Source: Pseudomonadota bacterium
GTDB taxonomy: Bacteria; Pseudomonadota; Gammaproteobacteria; Burkholderiales; Methylophilaceae
Assembly (NCBI GenBank): GCA_029563075.1
Contig: JAKQTN010000037.1
Span: forward strand, 1 to 64,000
Direction: 5' to 3'
DNA length: 64,000 nucleotides
The first letter of the stretch is position 1. The number at the start of each line of letters is the position of its first letter. Both the position numbers and the translations under genes were made by a program. The notes under the pieces are model-generated. The model made no database searches. It was not told the DNA's origin and worked only from the letters and a program-made list of their open reading frames with translations. Positions 8,483-17,920 of the stretch are shown here, piece after piece.

Positions 8483-10462
8483 ATGTTGTTATCAAGGTTG
8501 TTTAAAAAATGGCAGCAAGCCTTCTGGCACATCAGCAAAAAGCTGGGGCCCTATGCCCCGCTTGTGGCCATGGTGCTGTTGGGTTTGGTGATACTTTCGG
8601 CCTCACGGCTTGGCCTCGTGTTATGGAAGTTGGATCGCGTCAATGCAACCGGCAAGCTGCTGGAAATTTTATTGCAAGGCATCCGCACCGATATTATTCA
8701 GCTTTGTTTACTCAGTGTCATCCCTGTGTTATTAGCACCAATTTTAGCGACCAGGCACTTTTTTAATGTATGGCGAAAATTTACCTATCTCTGGGTAATT
8801 TCAGCGATTGTTTTTCTGGTGTTTTTAGAAGCGGCTACGCCCGGCTTTATAGCCGAATACGATGTGCGGCCCAACCGTATCTTTGTAGAATATTTAAAAT
8901 ACCCCAATGAAGTATTGGGAATGCTTTGGCGCGGCTTCAAGGTGGAAGTGTTCACAGGCATTGGCTTCACACTATTGGCCATTTGGGCGATGCGCCGTTT
9001 TATGCACCCATGGCTAGTTAGCAGCACTCCGTCCTGGTCAAACAAAAAATTAGCTCTGTTTTGGCCGCTTATTTTAGTATTAATCGCTTTTGGTATTCGT
9101 TCTACCACTGGCCACAGGCCTGCTAATCCCGCATTATTCGCCATCACGCAGGATAGCATGGTGAATAGCCTGATATTAAATTCCGGTTATTCGGTGTTTT
9201 ACGCGGTTTACAGCTTGCAGCATGAAAGCAAATCCAGCAAGATTTACGGAAAAATGCCCAAGGCCGAGATATTCAAACTCACTAATGCAAAAGACATAGA
9301 CATTCCTACGCTTAAAACCCTGGAGCCCAGCGTTAAACGCGACAAGCCGCTCAATCTGGTGATTATCCTGCAAGAGAGCCTGGGGGCGACTTTTGTGGAG
9401 TCCCTTGGTGGCAAACCCGTAACGCCCAACCTGGAGAAACTAAAAGAACAAGGCATCTGGCTTGAGCAACTGTATGCTACCGGTACACGCTCTGTGCGCG
9501 GCATCGAGGCGGTCACTACTGGCTTTCAGCCCACCCCTGCGGACAGCACAGTTAAACTCTCGCTCAGCCAGAAAAACTTTTTCTCACTGGCGGCTTTGCT
9601 CAGCAAACAAGGCTATCACACAGAATTTATTTACGGCGGCGAATCGCATTTTGACAATATGCGCAGCTTTTTTCTAGGCAACGGCTTTCATAAAATTATC
9701 GAAGAAAAAGATTATAAAAATCCAGTATTTGTCGGCAGCTGGGGTGCTTCGGACGAAGACCTGCTCAACAAAACCCACGAGCAGCTGATGGCACACCACG
9801 CCAGCGGTAAGCCATTCTTTACGCTAGCATTTTCGTCATCCAATCATGCGCCGTTTGAATTCCCGGATGGGCGCATTGAGCTATATGAGCAACCAAAGGC
9901 TACTGATAACAACGCTGTAAAATATGCTGACTATGCCATGGGAAAATTTTTTGAGCAGGCACAAAAAAGCCCTTACTGGAAGGACACCGTGTTCCTGATT
10001 GTAGCGGATCACGACATCCGCGTTCGGGGCGATTCTCTCGTACCGATTAAGCATTTTCATATTCCAGGCTTAATTTTAGGTGCCGATATTCAACCCAGAA
10101 AAATTACCAGCATCACCAGTCAGATTGACCTGCCCGTCACCGTGCTGTCTCTTATGGGCATTAAAGGTCAGCACCCGATGACGGGGCGAGACTTATCCAG
10201 CGAGCCAGCCGACAGGCTCGGCCACGCCATGATGCAATACAACTACAACTTTGCCTGGATGGAACAAACGCCAAAATCAAACGAAGTCGTTGTTTTACGC
10301 GAAGGCAAACCGCCGGCACATGCAGTATATGACACCAAGGCAAAACGCCTTAGTGAATCTGCACCCTCTGCCAATGCTAAAGAAATCGAGCGACGCGCGC
10401 TTGCCAATGTGCTGTTACCCGCCTTGCTTTATAGCGAGCAGCGCTACCGATTGCCGCAATGA
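8483..10462 (+). CDS. LTA synthase-type membrane sulfatase-fold transferase
   Basis: The 659-residue protein has about five N-terminal membrane helices (to about residue 215) followed by a periplasmic alkaline-phosphatase/sulfatase domain. The metal-binding start LVIILQESLGATF is near 291. The putative nucleophile threonine lies in LYATGTRSVRGIEAV near 332, followed by KPFFTLAFSSSNHAPF and LIVADHDIRV. LtaS/OpgB relatives transfer phosphoglycerol or phosphoethanolamine from lipids to glycans. In a Gram-negative host the acceptor could be LPS or periplasmic glucan, but which is not shown. Its stop overlaps the next gene's start (ATGA), so the two are translationally coupled and probably work on the same envelope molecule. 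Confidence 0.85.
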   Translation: MLLSRLFKKWQQAFWHISKKLGPYAPLVAMVLLGLVILSASRLGLVLWKLDRVNATGKLLEILLQGIRTDIIQLCLLSVIPVLLAPILATRHFFNVWRKFTYLWVISAIVFLVFLEAATPGFIAEYDVRPNRIFVEYLKYPNEVLGMLWRGFKVEVFTGIGFTLLAIWAMRRFMHPWLVSSTPSWSNKKLALFWPLILVLIAFGIRSTTGHRPANPALFAITQDSMVNSLILNSGYSVFYAVYSLQHESKSSKIYGKMPKAEIFKLTNAKDIDIPTLKTLEPSVKRDKPLNLVIILQESLGATFVESLGGKPVTPNLEKLKEQGIWLEQLYATGTRSVRGIEAVTTGFQPTPADSTVKLSLSQKNFFSLAALLSKQGYHTEFIYGGESHFDNMRSFFLGNGFHKIIEEKDYKNPVFVGSWGASDEDLLNKTHEQLMAHHASGKPFFTLAFSSSNHAPFEFPDGRIELYEQPKATDNNAVKYADYAMGKFFEQAQKSPYWKDTVFLIVADHDIRVRGDSLVPIKHFHIPGLILGADIQPRKITSITSQIDLPVTVLSLMGIKGQHPMTGRDLSSEPADRLGHAMMQYNYNFAWMEQTPKSNEVVVLREGKPPAHAVYDTKAKRLSESAPSANAKEIERRALANVLLPALLYSEQRYRLPQ

Positions 10463-12705
10463 CAGCTAACCGAAAACTGCCTTCCATGCTTACCAGGCAG
10501 GTGGTATATGATGGCTTAAGCTACATTCTGCGTGGCGGTTTATTGATTAAAAATGGGCATTTACCCCCTGACAATCACATCATTCCAGCCGATTTTTTCG
10601 GCGTTTGTGTCGCATCTTCCTTCGACCCGGCAGTAGATGACTACGTTATCTCACAGCTCAATCAGCTTGGTACAAAACAAGTGCGTCTTGATTTCAGCTA
10701 TGGTGATTTAACCAGTTTTAATGCACGTTTTTTATGTGCCCTGATCACACATAAATTCGAGGTGAGCTTACATCTGGTACAGCCTTTTGAAGCCGCAAGA
10801 AACATGGAATCCCCTGCTGAGCAAGCCATCTGGCGAAAATTTCTGCAGGGCGTGCTGGAGCAGTTCGGCAGCAAAGTCAGACAAATCGAAGTAGGCACCA
10901 CCATTAACCGCAAGCGTTGGGCGGGTTATTCCATGCCCGGTTTTCTTGCCGCCTGGGGAATTGCGCATCATGAAATCAAAAGCCGTGGCCTGAGACTGGC
11001 AGGTCCCAACATCAGCGATTTCGAGCCTATTTACAACATCGGCCTGCTTCAGACGTTTAAGGAAAAAAAACAATTACCCGATATTCATACCGACAATTTG
11101 TTTTCAGAGCGTGTATCTGAGCCTGAGCGGTTTGATCACCGCATATTCAAATACCGTTGGGCGACCATCTTCAAATACAATCTGGTTAAAAAAGCGCGCA
11201 TCTTAAAAAAAATCAGCACGGATTTTGGCGTAGCTCAACTGGTTTCACCGGTCGCTTTTTGGGCGATTTATCGCATACAGCGTCTACTGCCTGATGGCGA
11301 ACAAAAGCAGGCCGATTACGCCGCCCGCTACCTTACCCTTACGGCCGCTTCGAATAGCCTGGCGCAGGTGTTCTGGGGCGCATTCATCTGCCAGCGCGAA
11401 GGCCTGATTAACGATGGCCTGCAGGAATCGGATTATCCGCCATTAGAAAGAGTAACCCATTACAAAAGCGCGGATGGCAACCTTGCCAATTATGCGCCCC
11501 GCGCCAGTTTTAACGCAGTCAAAACCGTAAACAGCCTGATTCAGGGTGCGCATTATGTGCGGCATATCGCTTCGGCGCAAGGCCTGGAAATCCATCATTT
11601 TGAACATGATAACAGGCAAATGCATGCTGCGTGGACGATCAATGGAAAAGTCGCTTTTTTGAGCGATGTCTATGAAGAAACCACACTGAATGCTGCAACC
11701 GTGCTGCATCGTGACGGAGAATTGCTCCAAAAGAATTTTGAGCTGATTACAGAGTCCCCCATTTATTTGCAATGGCATGCGGATTTTCTCGTCAAAACCA
11801 AAGCCCAGCCTGTGTTGGAAAAGGACTTGGCGATACATGCCCATATCGATGGCTTGCAATATTTTAGAGTGAATGAGGACGACTGGCACGGATTGGTGCT
11901 AGCCAAAGATGTCAGTGAAGCCAACCTGCTCATGCAAGCCCTGCACCCTAGCAAGCTGCTTAGCCCAGCAAAGGATGCAGCATTACGCCTCGCGCGTAAT
12001 GCTATTTGGTCGGTTGCCGACCCGCGTGACAGCTCGCGCCTAATCACGGTGAAACAGCCTGTCAAAATGTACCCGCACAAAGCCTTTCTGGACCGATTCA
12101 AACCAAGCAAAGCCAGACGCAGCTGGAATGGCGCAATGGAGCTGTTAAGACGCGGTGTAAAAACCGCCCAGCCTGTGGCATTCTTTGAGAAAATTAGTGA
12201 TAGCACACTTAAACAGAATTTTTATCTATGCGACTATGTGCAAGCTGACTGCAATGTTGGCCAGCTGTTTTCTGCGTTTGCAAGCGGCGAGTCTGCTTTT
12301 TTAGGACTAACCCCCGAGGAGGTTTATCCTCAATTGGCGCTGTATTGTCATATCATGCATAGTCGCGGCATTCACTTCAGGGATTTGTCTGGCGGTAATA
12401 TTCTGGTCAACATTTTGGCTGATCATAAATTGCACTTCTCTCTGATTGACACCGCCCGACTGCATAGCTTCAATCACCCGGTCGCTTTGAAACTTCGCGT
12501 GGCGGATCTTACAAGGGCTTGCCACAAGTTGCACTGGGCAGGGCGCAAACGTTTCATGCACATCTATCTTGGACTCACAGGCAGAAAACTGAGATGGCAG
12601 GATAAATTACAATTTCACCTCTATGACCTTAAGGTGAGTATGAAACGCACCATTGGCAGAAAAGGCATTAAGCGCCTGCTAAAACGGATTAGAGGCGCTC
12701 AATAA
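10459..12705 (+). CDS. Fusion protein: glycosidase-like N-terminus and LPS-kinase (WaaP/InaA-like) C-terminus
   Basis: The 748-residue protein overlaps the upstream transferase by 4 bases. Residues about 40-350 resemble a TIM-barrel glycosidase (FFGVCVASSFDPAVDDYVISQL, IEVGTTINRKRWAGY, LAGPNISDFEP), but no confident catalytic acid pair was recognised. Residues about 545-720 look like a lipopolysaccharide kinase: a lysine-containing FLDRFKPSKARRSW region, the catalytic loop HFRDLSGGNILV near 638-649 and the metal-binding IDTARL near 663. WaaP/InaA-family kinases phosphorylate LPS core sugars. No signal peptide is visible, so it is predicted cytosolic. The fused order suggests recognition plus phosphorylation of a glycan intermediate; this is inference. 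A short hairpin (CTCATG/CATGAG, 12707-12723) follows the stop. Confidence 0.75.
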   Translation: MTANRKLPSMLTRQVVYDGLSYILRGGLLIKNGHLPPDNHIIPADFFGVCVASSFDPAVDDYVISQLNQLGTKQVRLDFSYGDLTSFNARFLCALITHKFEVSLHLVQPFEAARNMESPAEQAIWRKFLQGVLEQFGSKVRQIEVGTTINRKRWAGYSMPGFLAAWGIAHHEIKSRGLRLAGPNISDFEPIYNIGLLQTFKEKKQLPDIHTDNLFSERVSEPERFDHRIFKYRWATIFKYNLVKKARILKKISTDFGVAQLVSPVAFWAIYRIQRLLPDGEQKQADYAARYLTLTAASNSLAQVFWGAFICQREGLINDGLQESDYPPLERVTHYKSADGNLANYAPRASFNAVKTVNSLIQGAHYVRHIASAQGLEIHHFEHDNRQMHAAWTINGKVAFLSDVYEETTLNAATVLHRDGELLQKNFELITESPIYLQWHADFLVKTKAQPVLEKDLAIHAHIDGLQYFRVNEDDWHGLVLAKDVSEANLLMQALHPSKLLSPAKDAALRLARNAIWSVADPRDSSRLITVKQPVKMYPHKAFLDRFKPSKARRSWNGAMELLRRGVKTAQPVAFFEKISDSTLKQNFYLCDYVQADCNVGQLFSAFASGESAFLGLTPEEVYPQLALYCHIMHSRGIHFRDLSGGNILVNILADHKLHFSLIDTARLHSFNHPVALKLRVADLTRACHKLHWAGRKRFMHIYLGLTGRKLRWQDKLQFHLYDLKVSMKRTIGRKGIKRLLKRIRGAQ

Positions 12706-12844
12706 TCTCATGAAAATCATGAGCATGTTTTAAGCAGATTAAATACGGCTTATTTTTACTACCAGCGTAGTATGGTTCCTACGTTATGGAATAATTGCAG
12801 TAATGTAAATTAGCCCAGACGAATTTTAACTAAGGAGAATTACT

Positions 12845-12916
12845 ATGTGGACAAAACCAGCTGCTACTGAAATGCGTTTCGGTTTCGAAGTGACTATGTA
12901 CGTAATGAACAAGTAA
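12845..12916 (+). CDS. pqqA: Pyrroloquinoline quinone precursor peptide PqqA
   Basis: The 23-residue peptide begins MWTKPAATEMRFGF and has the conserved Glu15 and Tyr19 (E-V-T-M-Y) that PqqE and PqqD use to build PQQ. A strong ribosome-binding site (AAGGAG, 12832-12837) lies 7 bases upstream and a terminator follows directly, making a monocistronic unit. No pqqB-E genes are nearby, so this is a separate copy away from the main pqq cluster. PQQ is the cofactor of methanol dehydrogenases, and extra pqqA copies are known in methylotrophs. It is far too short for ordinary gene callers. Confidence 0.95.
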   Translation: MWTKPAATEMRFGFEVTMYVMNK

Positions 12917-12933
12917 TTAGTTCTAACGTCATT

Positions 12934-12961
12934 AAAAAGGGCGCCCAACGCGCCCTTTTTC
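12934..12961. terminator. Bidirectional terminator between pqqA and mltA
   Basis: AAAAAGGGCGC / GCGCCCTTTTT arms around a short CAA loop, with a T-run on both strands. It sits between the convergent pqqA and mltA units. Confidence 0.9.
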
Positions 12962-12990
12962 TTTGGTACTAGAAGCCCGCCTTTTTCCAA

Positions 12991-14232
12991 TTATTTAGGA
13001 AACTGAAAGTCTTTAGGTAACAACACCCAGATCTTGCCAGTCTGCTTCATCGCCCCCGCCTGCTTGCCGGCTTCATTGCCCGCCCCCCAGAAGAAGTCAG
13101 CGCGCACCCCGCCCTTGATCGCCCCGCCGGTATCCTGTGCCATCATCAATCGTTTTAACGGTTTTGTGCTATTGGGCTGCGTGGTCGACAAAAACGCTGG
13201 CGCACCCAGCGGCACAAATTTTGGGTCTACCGCCATACTGCGCTCTGCGGTGACGGGCACCCCAAGCGCACCGAGCGGACCTGGCAAGCCTGCGGGCAGT
13301 TCTCTAAAAAACACATAGCTGGGATTACTGTTGAGCAGATCGCGCAATTTTTCCATGTTATTACGCGCCCAGTTTTTAATGCCCTGCATTGAGGCCTGAT
13401 CAAGGGTCAGTTCACCGCGCTCGACCAGCAGGCGGCCGATTGAATTATAGGGATGCCCATTCTGGTCCGCATAGCCCACTTGAACCTGTTCGCCATTATC
13501 CAGCTGAACCAGGCCGGAACCCTGTATCTGCAGAAAAAACACATCGATGACGTCATTAATCCACATAATTTCAGTGCCGGACATCGGCGAAGGCGATGCC
13601 TCGATTTCAGCACGGGTCATGTATGGCACAAGTTTGTTGCCTACCAGTTTGCCGCGAACACGTTTGTATTTAAGTTCCGGATAGAGCTCTCCCAATTCCA
13701 CCGTCACCAGATCGCTGGGTTGACGATAGATGGGATGCGGATACTGTACAGACTTGTTACGGCTACCCTTCAATAACGGCTGATAGTAGCCGGTAATCAA
13801 ACCGGTGTCCGTACCATCCTGATTACTGGCGCGATACACATTAAAATTTTGTGTGAAATAGGCCTGAATCGCTGCACTGTCCGGATTATTCATATTCTGC
13901 GCAGCAGCGCATACCACTTGCCATGCGGGCTTGTTTTTCAAGGTGCTGCAACTCTTCAGCCAGACTGGCCAGGCCGCGCCTAAATCATCTTCTGCAAAAC
14001 CATCAATATCGCTCCAGGCCGCTGACTTTAGCAGCGAGTAATCTGGCGTGATTATTGGTGTCGCTGGCTTAGTTTCACCATTTGATTTGGTGGTGTCTGG
14101 TGGTTGATTTGGTGCAGTTTGCTGTGCGCAATCACAGGTCTGCACGCTTTTTTGTACTGCAGGCTTCACATTTCGTTTCGCACACGAAACCGTAACGAGA
14201 ACCATACAAACTAGAATCAAAAACTTTTTCAA
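12991..14232 (-). CDS. mltA: Membrane-bound lytic murein transglycosylase A
   Basis: The 413-residue precursor starts with a lipoprotein-like signal (MKKFLILVCMVLVTVSCAKR, Cys17 as candidate lipidation site). An MltA barrel domain (about 140-300: GLITGYYQPLLKGS, YMTRAEIEASP, VFFLQIQGSGLVQL) and a C-terminal 3D domain (AVDPKFVPLGAPAF, AQDTGGAIKGGVRADFFWG) follow. The aspartates of AQDTGGAI and the 3D motif are the catalytic region in the family. It cleaves peptidoglycan glycan strands to 1,6-anhydromuropeptides at the outer membrane. A Pro/Thr-rich linker follows the signal. apaG lies immediately upstream on the same strand (24-base gap), so the two are probably co-transcribed. Confidence 0.93.
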   Translation of the reverse strand: MKKFLILVCMVLVTVSCAKRNVKPAVQKSVQTCDCAQQTAPNQPPDTTKSNGETKPATPIITPDYSLLKSAAWSDIDGFAEDDLGAAWPVWLKSCSTLKNKPAWQVVCAAAQNMNNPDSAAIQAYFTQNFNVYRASNQDGTDTGLITGYYQPLLKGSRNKSVQYPHPIYRQPSDLVTVELGELYPELKYKRVRGKLVGNKLVPYMTRAEIEASPSPMSGTEIMWINDVIDVFFLQIQGSGLVQLDNGEQVQVGYADQNGHPYNSIGRLLVERGELTLDQASMQGIKNWARNNMEKLRDLLNSNPSYVFFRELPAGLPGPLGALGVPVTAERSMAVDPKFVPLGAPAFLSTTQPNSTKPLKRLMMAQDTGGAIKGGVRADFFWGAGNEAGKQAGAMKQTGKIWVLLPKDFQFPK

Positions 14233-14256
14233 ATTATTTTACCTAATTCCACAAGC

Positions 14257-14643
14257 TCAATTTAACACCTTGGGCACGGCCAAGGTAAACGACTCGATCT
14301 CCGCATCAAACAGGATGCCATCCTCAGCCACTATTTGGAACGTGCCCCGCATTGAACCAACAGGTGTCGCCAATAACGTCCCGCTCGTGTATTCAAACTG
14401 CTGGCCTGGCTGCAATAAAGGCTGTGCGCCGATCACACCTAGCCCTTTAACCTCTTTCACATGGTTGTTCGCGTCAGTGATAATCCAGTGACGGCTGATC
14501 AACTGCGCGGCGATGCTTCCAACATTGCTAATGGTAATCGTGTAAGCAAAAGCATATTGATTTTCATCCGGATTTGACTGATCCAGCAGATATGCGGTTT
14601 CAACACTCACCGAAAACGCATATTTTTTGCCTAATATGGTCAC
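14257..14643 (-). CDS. apaG: Co2+/Mg2+ efflux protein ApaG
   Basis: The 128-residue protein has the ApaG fibronectin-like beta fold signature: YAFAYTITISNVGSIAAQLISRHWIITDANNHVKEVKGLGVIGAQPLLQPGQQFEYTSG in short blocks, then GSMRGTF. Length matches the family (about 125). Deletion phenotypes in Salmonella link it to cobalt/magnesium handling, but the biochemical role is unclear. It lies between thiG (9 bases away) and mltA on the same strand. Confidence 0.93.
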   Translation of the reverse strand: MTILGKKYAFSVSVETAYLLDQSNPDENQYAFAYTITISNVGSIAAQLISRHWIITDANNHVKEVKGLGVIGAQPLLQPGQQFEYTSGTLLATPVGSMRGTFQIVAEDGILFDAEIESFTLAVPKVLN

Positions 14644-14652
14644 GTCAACCGA

Positions 14653-15444
14653 TCATGCCGCTGTAATTAAGCCGGAAGTAGGCGAACTCGGGCTGGCTGA
14701 ATATAATTTTCTTGGCATACGGCCCGCCAGATAAGACTCGCGGCCTGCTTCAATGGCTTTTTTCATGGCTGACGCCATCAAAACAGGGTCGCGCGCAGCA
14801 GCGATCGCCGTATTCATCAGCACGCCGTCGCAACCAAGTTCCATGGCGATCGCCGCGTCGCCTGCGCAACCTACGCCTGCATCTACAAGCACAGGAATTT
14901 TTGCGTTTTCGATAATAATCTGTAAATTCCACGGATTCAGAATGCCCATGCCGGAACCGATAAGCGATGCTAGCGGCATAACCGCACAGCAGCCTATATC
15001 CTCGAGCTGCTTGGCTATAATTGGGTCATCCGAGGTATACACCATGACGTCAAAGCCGTCTTTTACCAGCACCTTGGCCGCGGCAATTGTTTCTATCACA
15101 TTTGGATACAGCGTTTTGGGGTCGCCCAGCACTTCCAGCTTCACCAGTTTATGGCCGTCCAGCAACTCGCGCGCCAAACGCAGAGTGCGTACTGCATCAT
15201 CGGCCGAATAACAGCCCGCAGTATTGGGTAGGTAAGTAAACTCTTCGGGCGGCAAATATTCCAGCAACGAAGGTTCACCAGCGTTCTGGCCAATATTGGT
15301 GCGGCGTATAGCCACCGTAATAATCTGTGCGCCACTGGCGTCAATCGCCGCGCGCGTTTCGGAGAAATCTTTATATTTACCCGTACCCACTAATAAGCGT
15401 GAGTGATAAGACTTGCCCGCAATAACCAGTTGTTGATTCATCAT
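14653..15444 (-). CDS. thiG: Thiazole synthase ThiG
   Basis: The start was taken at the ATG at 15444 ([24 protein letters not shown]), since the longer frame reads into thiS. The 263-residue protein has the Schiff-base lysine region [17 protein letters not shown] near residue 95 and the phosphate-binding [18 protein letters not shown] and [13 protein letters not shown] motifs. It forms the thiazole phosphate moiety of thiamine from deoxyxylulose 5-phosphate, dehydroglycine and ThiS thiocarboxylate. thiS lies 16 bases upstream in the same unit; thiC, thiE and thiO are not in the window. Confidence 0.95.
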   Translation of the reverse strand: MMNQQLVIAGKSYHSRLLVGTGKYKDFSETRAAIDASGAQIITVAIRRTNIGQNAGEPSLLEYLPPEEFTYLPNTAGCYSADDAVRTLRLARELLDGHKLVKLEVLGDPKTLYPNVIETIAAAKVLVKDGFDVMVYTSDDPIIAKQLEDIGCCAVMPLASLIGSGMGILNPWNLQIIIENAKIPVLVDAGVGCAGDAAIAMELGCDGVLMNTAIAAARDPVLMASAMKKAIEAGRESYLAGRMPRKLYSASPSSPTSGLITAA

Positions 15445-15460
15445 TTTCCCACTATCCCAC

Positions 15461-15664
15461 TTATCCGCCACCGACTGCACCCACAATTTCCAACTTATCG
15501 CCATCTTTCAATTTTGTTTCTGCGAACTGGCTGCGCGGCACTATTTCACCGTTTTTTTCAATTGCCAAGCGTTTGCCTGTTAAATTTAATGTCACTACCA
15601 GCGCAGAAATTGTCATATTGTCACCATCAAATTGCTGGGTGTTGCCATTTATAGAAATTTTCAT
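15461..15664 (-). CDS. thiS: Sulfur carrier protein ThiS
   Basis: The 67-residue beta-grasp protein ([12 protein letters not shown], then ...[11 protein letters not shown]) ends in the Gly-Gly tail that ThiF adenylates and sulfurates. It is directly upstream of thiG in a two-gene unit. The terminal extra Gly (GGG) is within family variation. Confidence 0.94.
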   Translation of the reverse strand: MKISINGNTQQFDGDNMTISALVVTLNLTGKRLAIEKNGEIVPRSQFAETKLKDGDKLEIVGAVGGG

Positions 15665-15959
15665 ATGTTATTAGCCATGTGAAAGACTAGCATTTTACGG
15701 TGATTACGGGATTTTTGCGTATTTTAAATACTTAATTTTATTTGTCGTTTATTTTGGTATAGCTATTGCTTGTATAGAGCGTAATAAAAATAATTATTTT
15801 TGTGTATTCCGCAACAAATGATTTACGTTATAGGCAAAGTTGTAATGATTTTAATGATTTATCGACTAATCATATGAAATCAATGAATTTATTTGATAAA
15901 TTGAACTCACACGCTGCGGGAACACAATTCCTGTAGATTTTAACTCCCAAAAGGAAAAT

Positions 15960-16136
15960 ATGATGCAAGCAACAAATGTTAAAAAAGTAGTGAAACCAGA
16001 ACTGATTGATGAGATTTATGAGCCAGCGCTCAGCCAGAAGTCCGATAAAGTAAAAGTGCAAGAGGCCAGCATCTTAAGCCTGAAAAAGCAAAAAGACTTT
16101 AATCGCACGATTGAAGCTTTTAGCGATTGTGTATAA
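15960..16136 (+). CDS. Small hypothetical protein (58 aa)
   Basis: Begins at tandem ATG codons behind a good ribosome-binding site (AAAAGGAAA). It encodes a 58-residue soluble, lysine-rich peptide ending FNRTIEAFSDCV. No family is recognised. The spacer around it (15665-15959) is AT-rich with no other gene. The single near-C-terminal Cys and the strong translation signal make it look like a real small gene; a peptide precursor role cannot be excluded but there is no modifying enzyme nearby. Confidence 0.6.
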   Translation: MMQATNVKKVVKPELIDEIYEPALSQKSDKVKVQEASILSLKKQKDFNRTIEAFSDCV

Positions 16137-16189
16137 CTCAAGCCCAATAAAAAACGCCTCAGTTTTTTCACTTTAGGCTTTGAAGCAAA

Positions 16190-16222
16190 AAAAGTGGGTT
16201 GCCTTTCAGCAAACCCACTTGT
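16190..16222 (-). terminator. Terminator of gnd
   Basis: AGTGGGTT (16193-16200) / AACCCACT (16212-16219) stem, extended by GC pairs in the loop. Read on the minus strand it is followed by a run of seven T. It lies 30 bases beyond the gnd stop. Confidence 0.85.
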
Positions 16223-16249
16223 CTATTGGCTAGTTATATTGCCAGCCCG

Positions 16250-17767
16250 TTATTCAATCGCTATTTGCGGACGGCCCGCTTCTGGCCAATCCAGGTGAAA
16301 GAACTGTCCACGCGGCTGATCAAGGCGCTCATAGGTATGAGCGCCAAAGTAATCGCGTTGCGCCTGCAATAGATTGGCCGGCAGTACCGCACTGCGATAA
16401 CCATCGTAATAAGCCAATGCTGCACTGAACCCTTGTGCCGGAATGCCATTGGTTACGGCCAAAGCAATCACTTTGCGCCAGCCCGCCTGACCCTCATTCA
16501 TCGCGTTAGTAAAATAGGGGTCTAGCATTAAGTTTTTCAAACGTGAATTGAGCGCATAAGCATTGGTGATTTTTTGCAGGAAACGTGCGCGGATGATACA
16601 ACCGCCGCGCCAGATTTGTGCGATTTCGCCAAAGTTGAGCTTCCAGTTATACGCCACTTGCGCTTTATCAATCAGTTGAAAACCTTGTGCGTAAGCACAG
16701 ATCTTTGAGCAATATAGTGCATTTTTAATCGCCTCAATGATTTCTTTTTTATCACCATCCACTCTTTTAATCGCAGGGCCTTTTAGGATTTTGCTCGCTT
16801 CTACACGCTCTTCTTTTAAGCTTGAAAGTGCTCGCGCATATACCGCTGCTGCAATCGCATTGGCTGGCGCGCCAAGCTCTAGCGCATTGGCAGCTGTCCA
16901 TTGGCCAGTGCCTTTTTGACCGGCTGCATCCATGATCTTATCTACCAGGAAGCCAGGACCCATCGGGTCTTTTTGCTGCAGGATATCCCCCGTAATTTCA
17001 ATCAGGAAACTGGATAGCTCGCCTTTATTCCACTCCTGGAACACTTTACCAATCTCGTTTGCAGGCATGTCGAGCAAATTCTTCATCAGCCAGTATGCTT
17101 CGCAAATCAACTGCATGTCGATATATTCAATACCGTTATGCACCATTTTCACATAATGACCTGCGCCATCCGGACCGATATATTCGGCACATGAAAAACC
17201 GCCTTCCACCGGCTTGCCTGGCTTGCCGCCTTCTAACGGCTCACCTGTTACACTGTCCACCTTAGCTGCGATATCACGCCAGATCGGCTCCAGCGACGCC
17301 CAGGCCTTGCGTGTGCCGGACGGCATTAGACTTGGGCCAAAACGTGCGCCAGTTTCACCACCAGAAACGCCGGAACCAATAAAATCAATGCCTTTTACTG
17401 CCAGTTCTTTTTCGCGGCGGATTGTGTCTGTCCAAAGTGAGTTGCCACCATCAATGATAATATCGCCTTGCTCTAAAAACGGCAGCAGTGCGTTAATCGT
17501 GACATCCGTTGCACTACCGGCCTTTACCAGCAATACAATCTTGCGGGGGCGTTTAATGCTCAGCACGAAAGAGGCTAAATCGGTATGTCCCACCACACGC
17601 TCATGAGATGGTTCGTTCTTTTTACATTCTTCGATAAAATTGAGGGTTTTTTTTGGATCACGGTTATAAACCGCAATAGTGTAGCCATGATCGGCAATAT
17701 TCAGGGCTAGGTTCTGCCCCATAACAGCCAGGCCAACTAGGCCGATATCAGCATTTTTTATGGTCAT
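16250..17767 (-). CDS. gnd: 6-phosphogluconate dehydrogenase, decarboxylating
   Basis: The 505-residue protein has the N-terminal Rossmann domain ([32 protein letters not shown], with the NADP-type Asn-Arg after the second strand), the [21 protein letters not shown] substrate loop, and the catalytic [20 protein letters not shown] (Lys and Asn). The C-terminus has [30 protein letters not shown]. It oxidises 6-phosphogluconate to ribulose 5-phosphate, which in RuMP methylotrophs is the formaldehyde acceptor and the step of the cyclic oxidation route. It is longer than the E. coli enzyme (468), mainly through a loop [18 protein letters not shown] near residue 170-190. It is monocistronic with its own terminator. 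Confidence 0.95.
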   Translation of the reverse strand: MTIKNADIGLVGLAVMGQNLALNIADHGYTIAVYNRDPKKTLNFIEECKKNEPSHERVVGHTDLASFVLSIKRPRKIVLLVKAGSATDVTINALLPFLEQGDIIIDGGNSLWTDTIRREKELAVKGIDFIGSGVSGGETGARFGPSLMPSGTRKAWASLEPIWRDIAAKVDSVTGEPLEGGKPGKPVEGGFSCAEYIGPDGAGHYVKMVHNGIEYIDMQLICEAYWLMKNLLDMPANEIGKVFQEWNKGELSSFLIEITGDILQQKDPMGPGFLVDKIMDAAGQKGTGQWTAANALELGAPANAIAAAVYARALSSLKEERVEASKILKGPAIKRVDGDKKEIIEAIKNALYCSKICAYAQGFQLIDKAQVAYNWKLNFGEIAQIWRGGCIIRARFLQKITNAYALNSRLKNLMLDPYFTNAMNEGQAGWRKVIALAVTNGIPAQGFSAALAYYDGYRSAVLPANLLQAQRDYFGAHTYERLDQPRGQFFHLDWPEAGRPQIAIE

Positions 17768-17920
17768 AAAATTCTCTTTAATGGGTAATATACAATTTTA
17801 CTGTTTTGAGTCGTGCCGCGAATATACGATAAGACTAATAAACACGGCTTAATTTACAAACTGGAAACTTGGTGTAAGGCCTCTTCTTAGCAGGCGTAAG
17901 TATAAATCTATCATGAAAAT

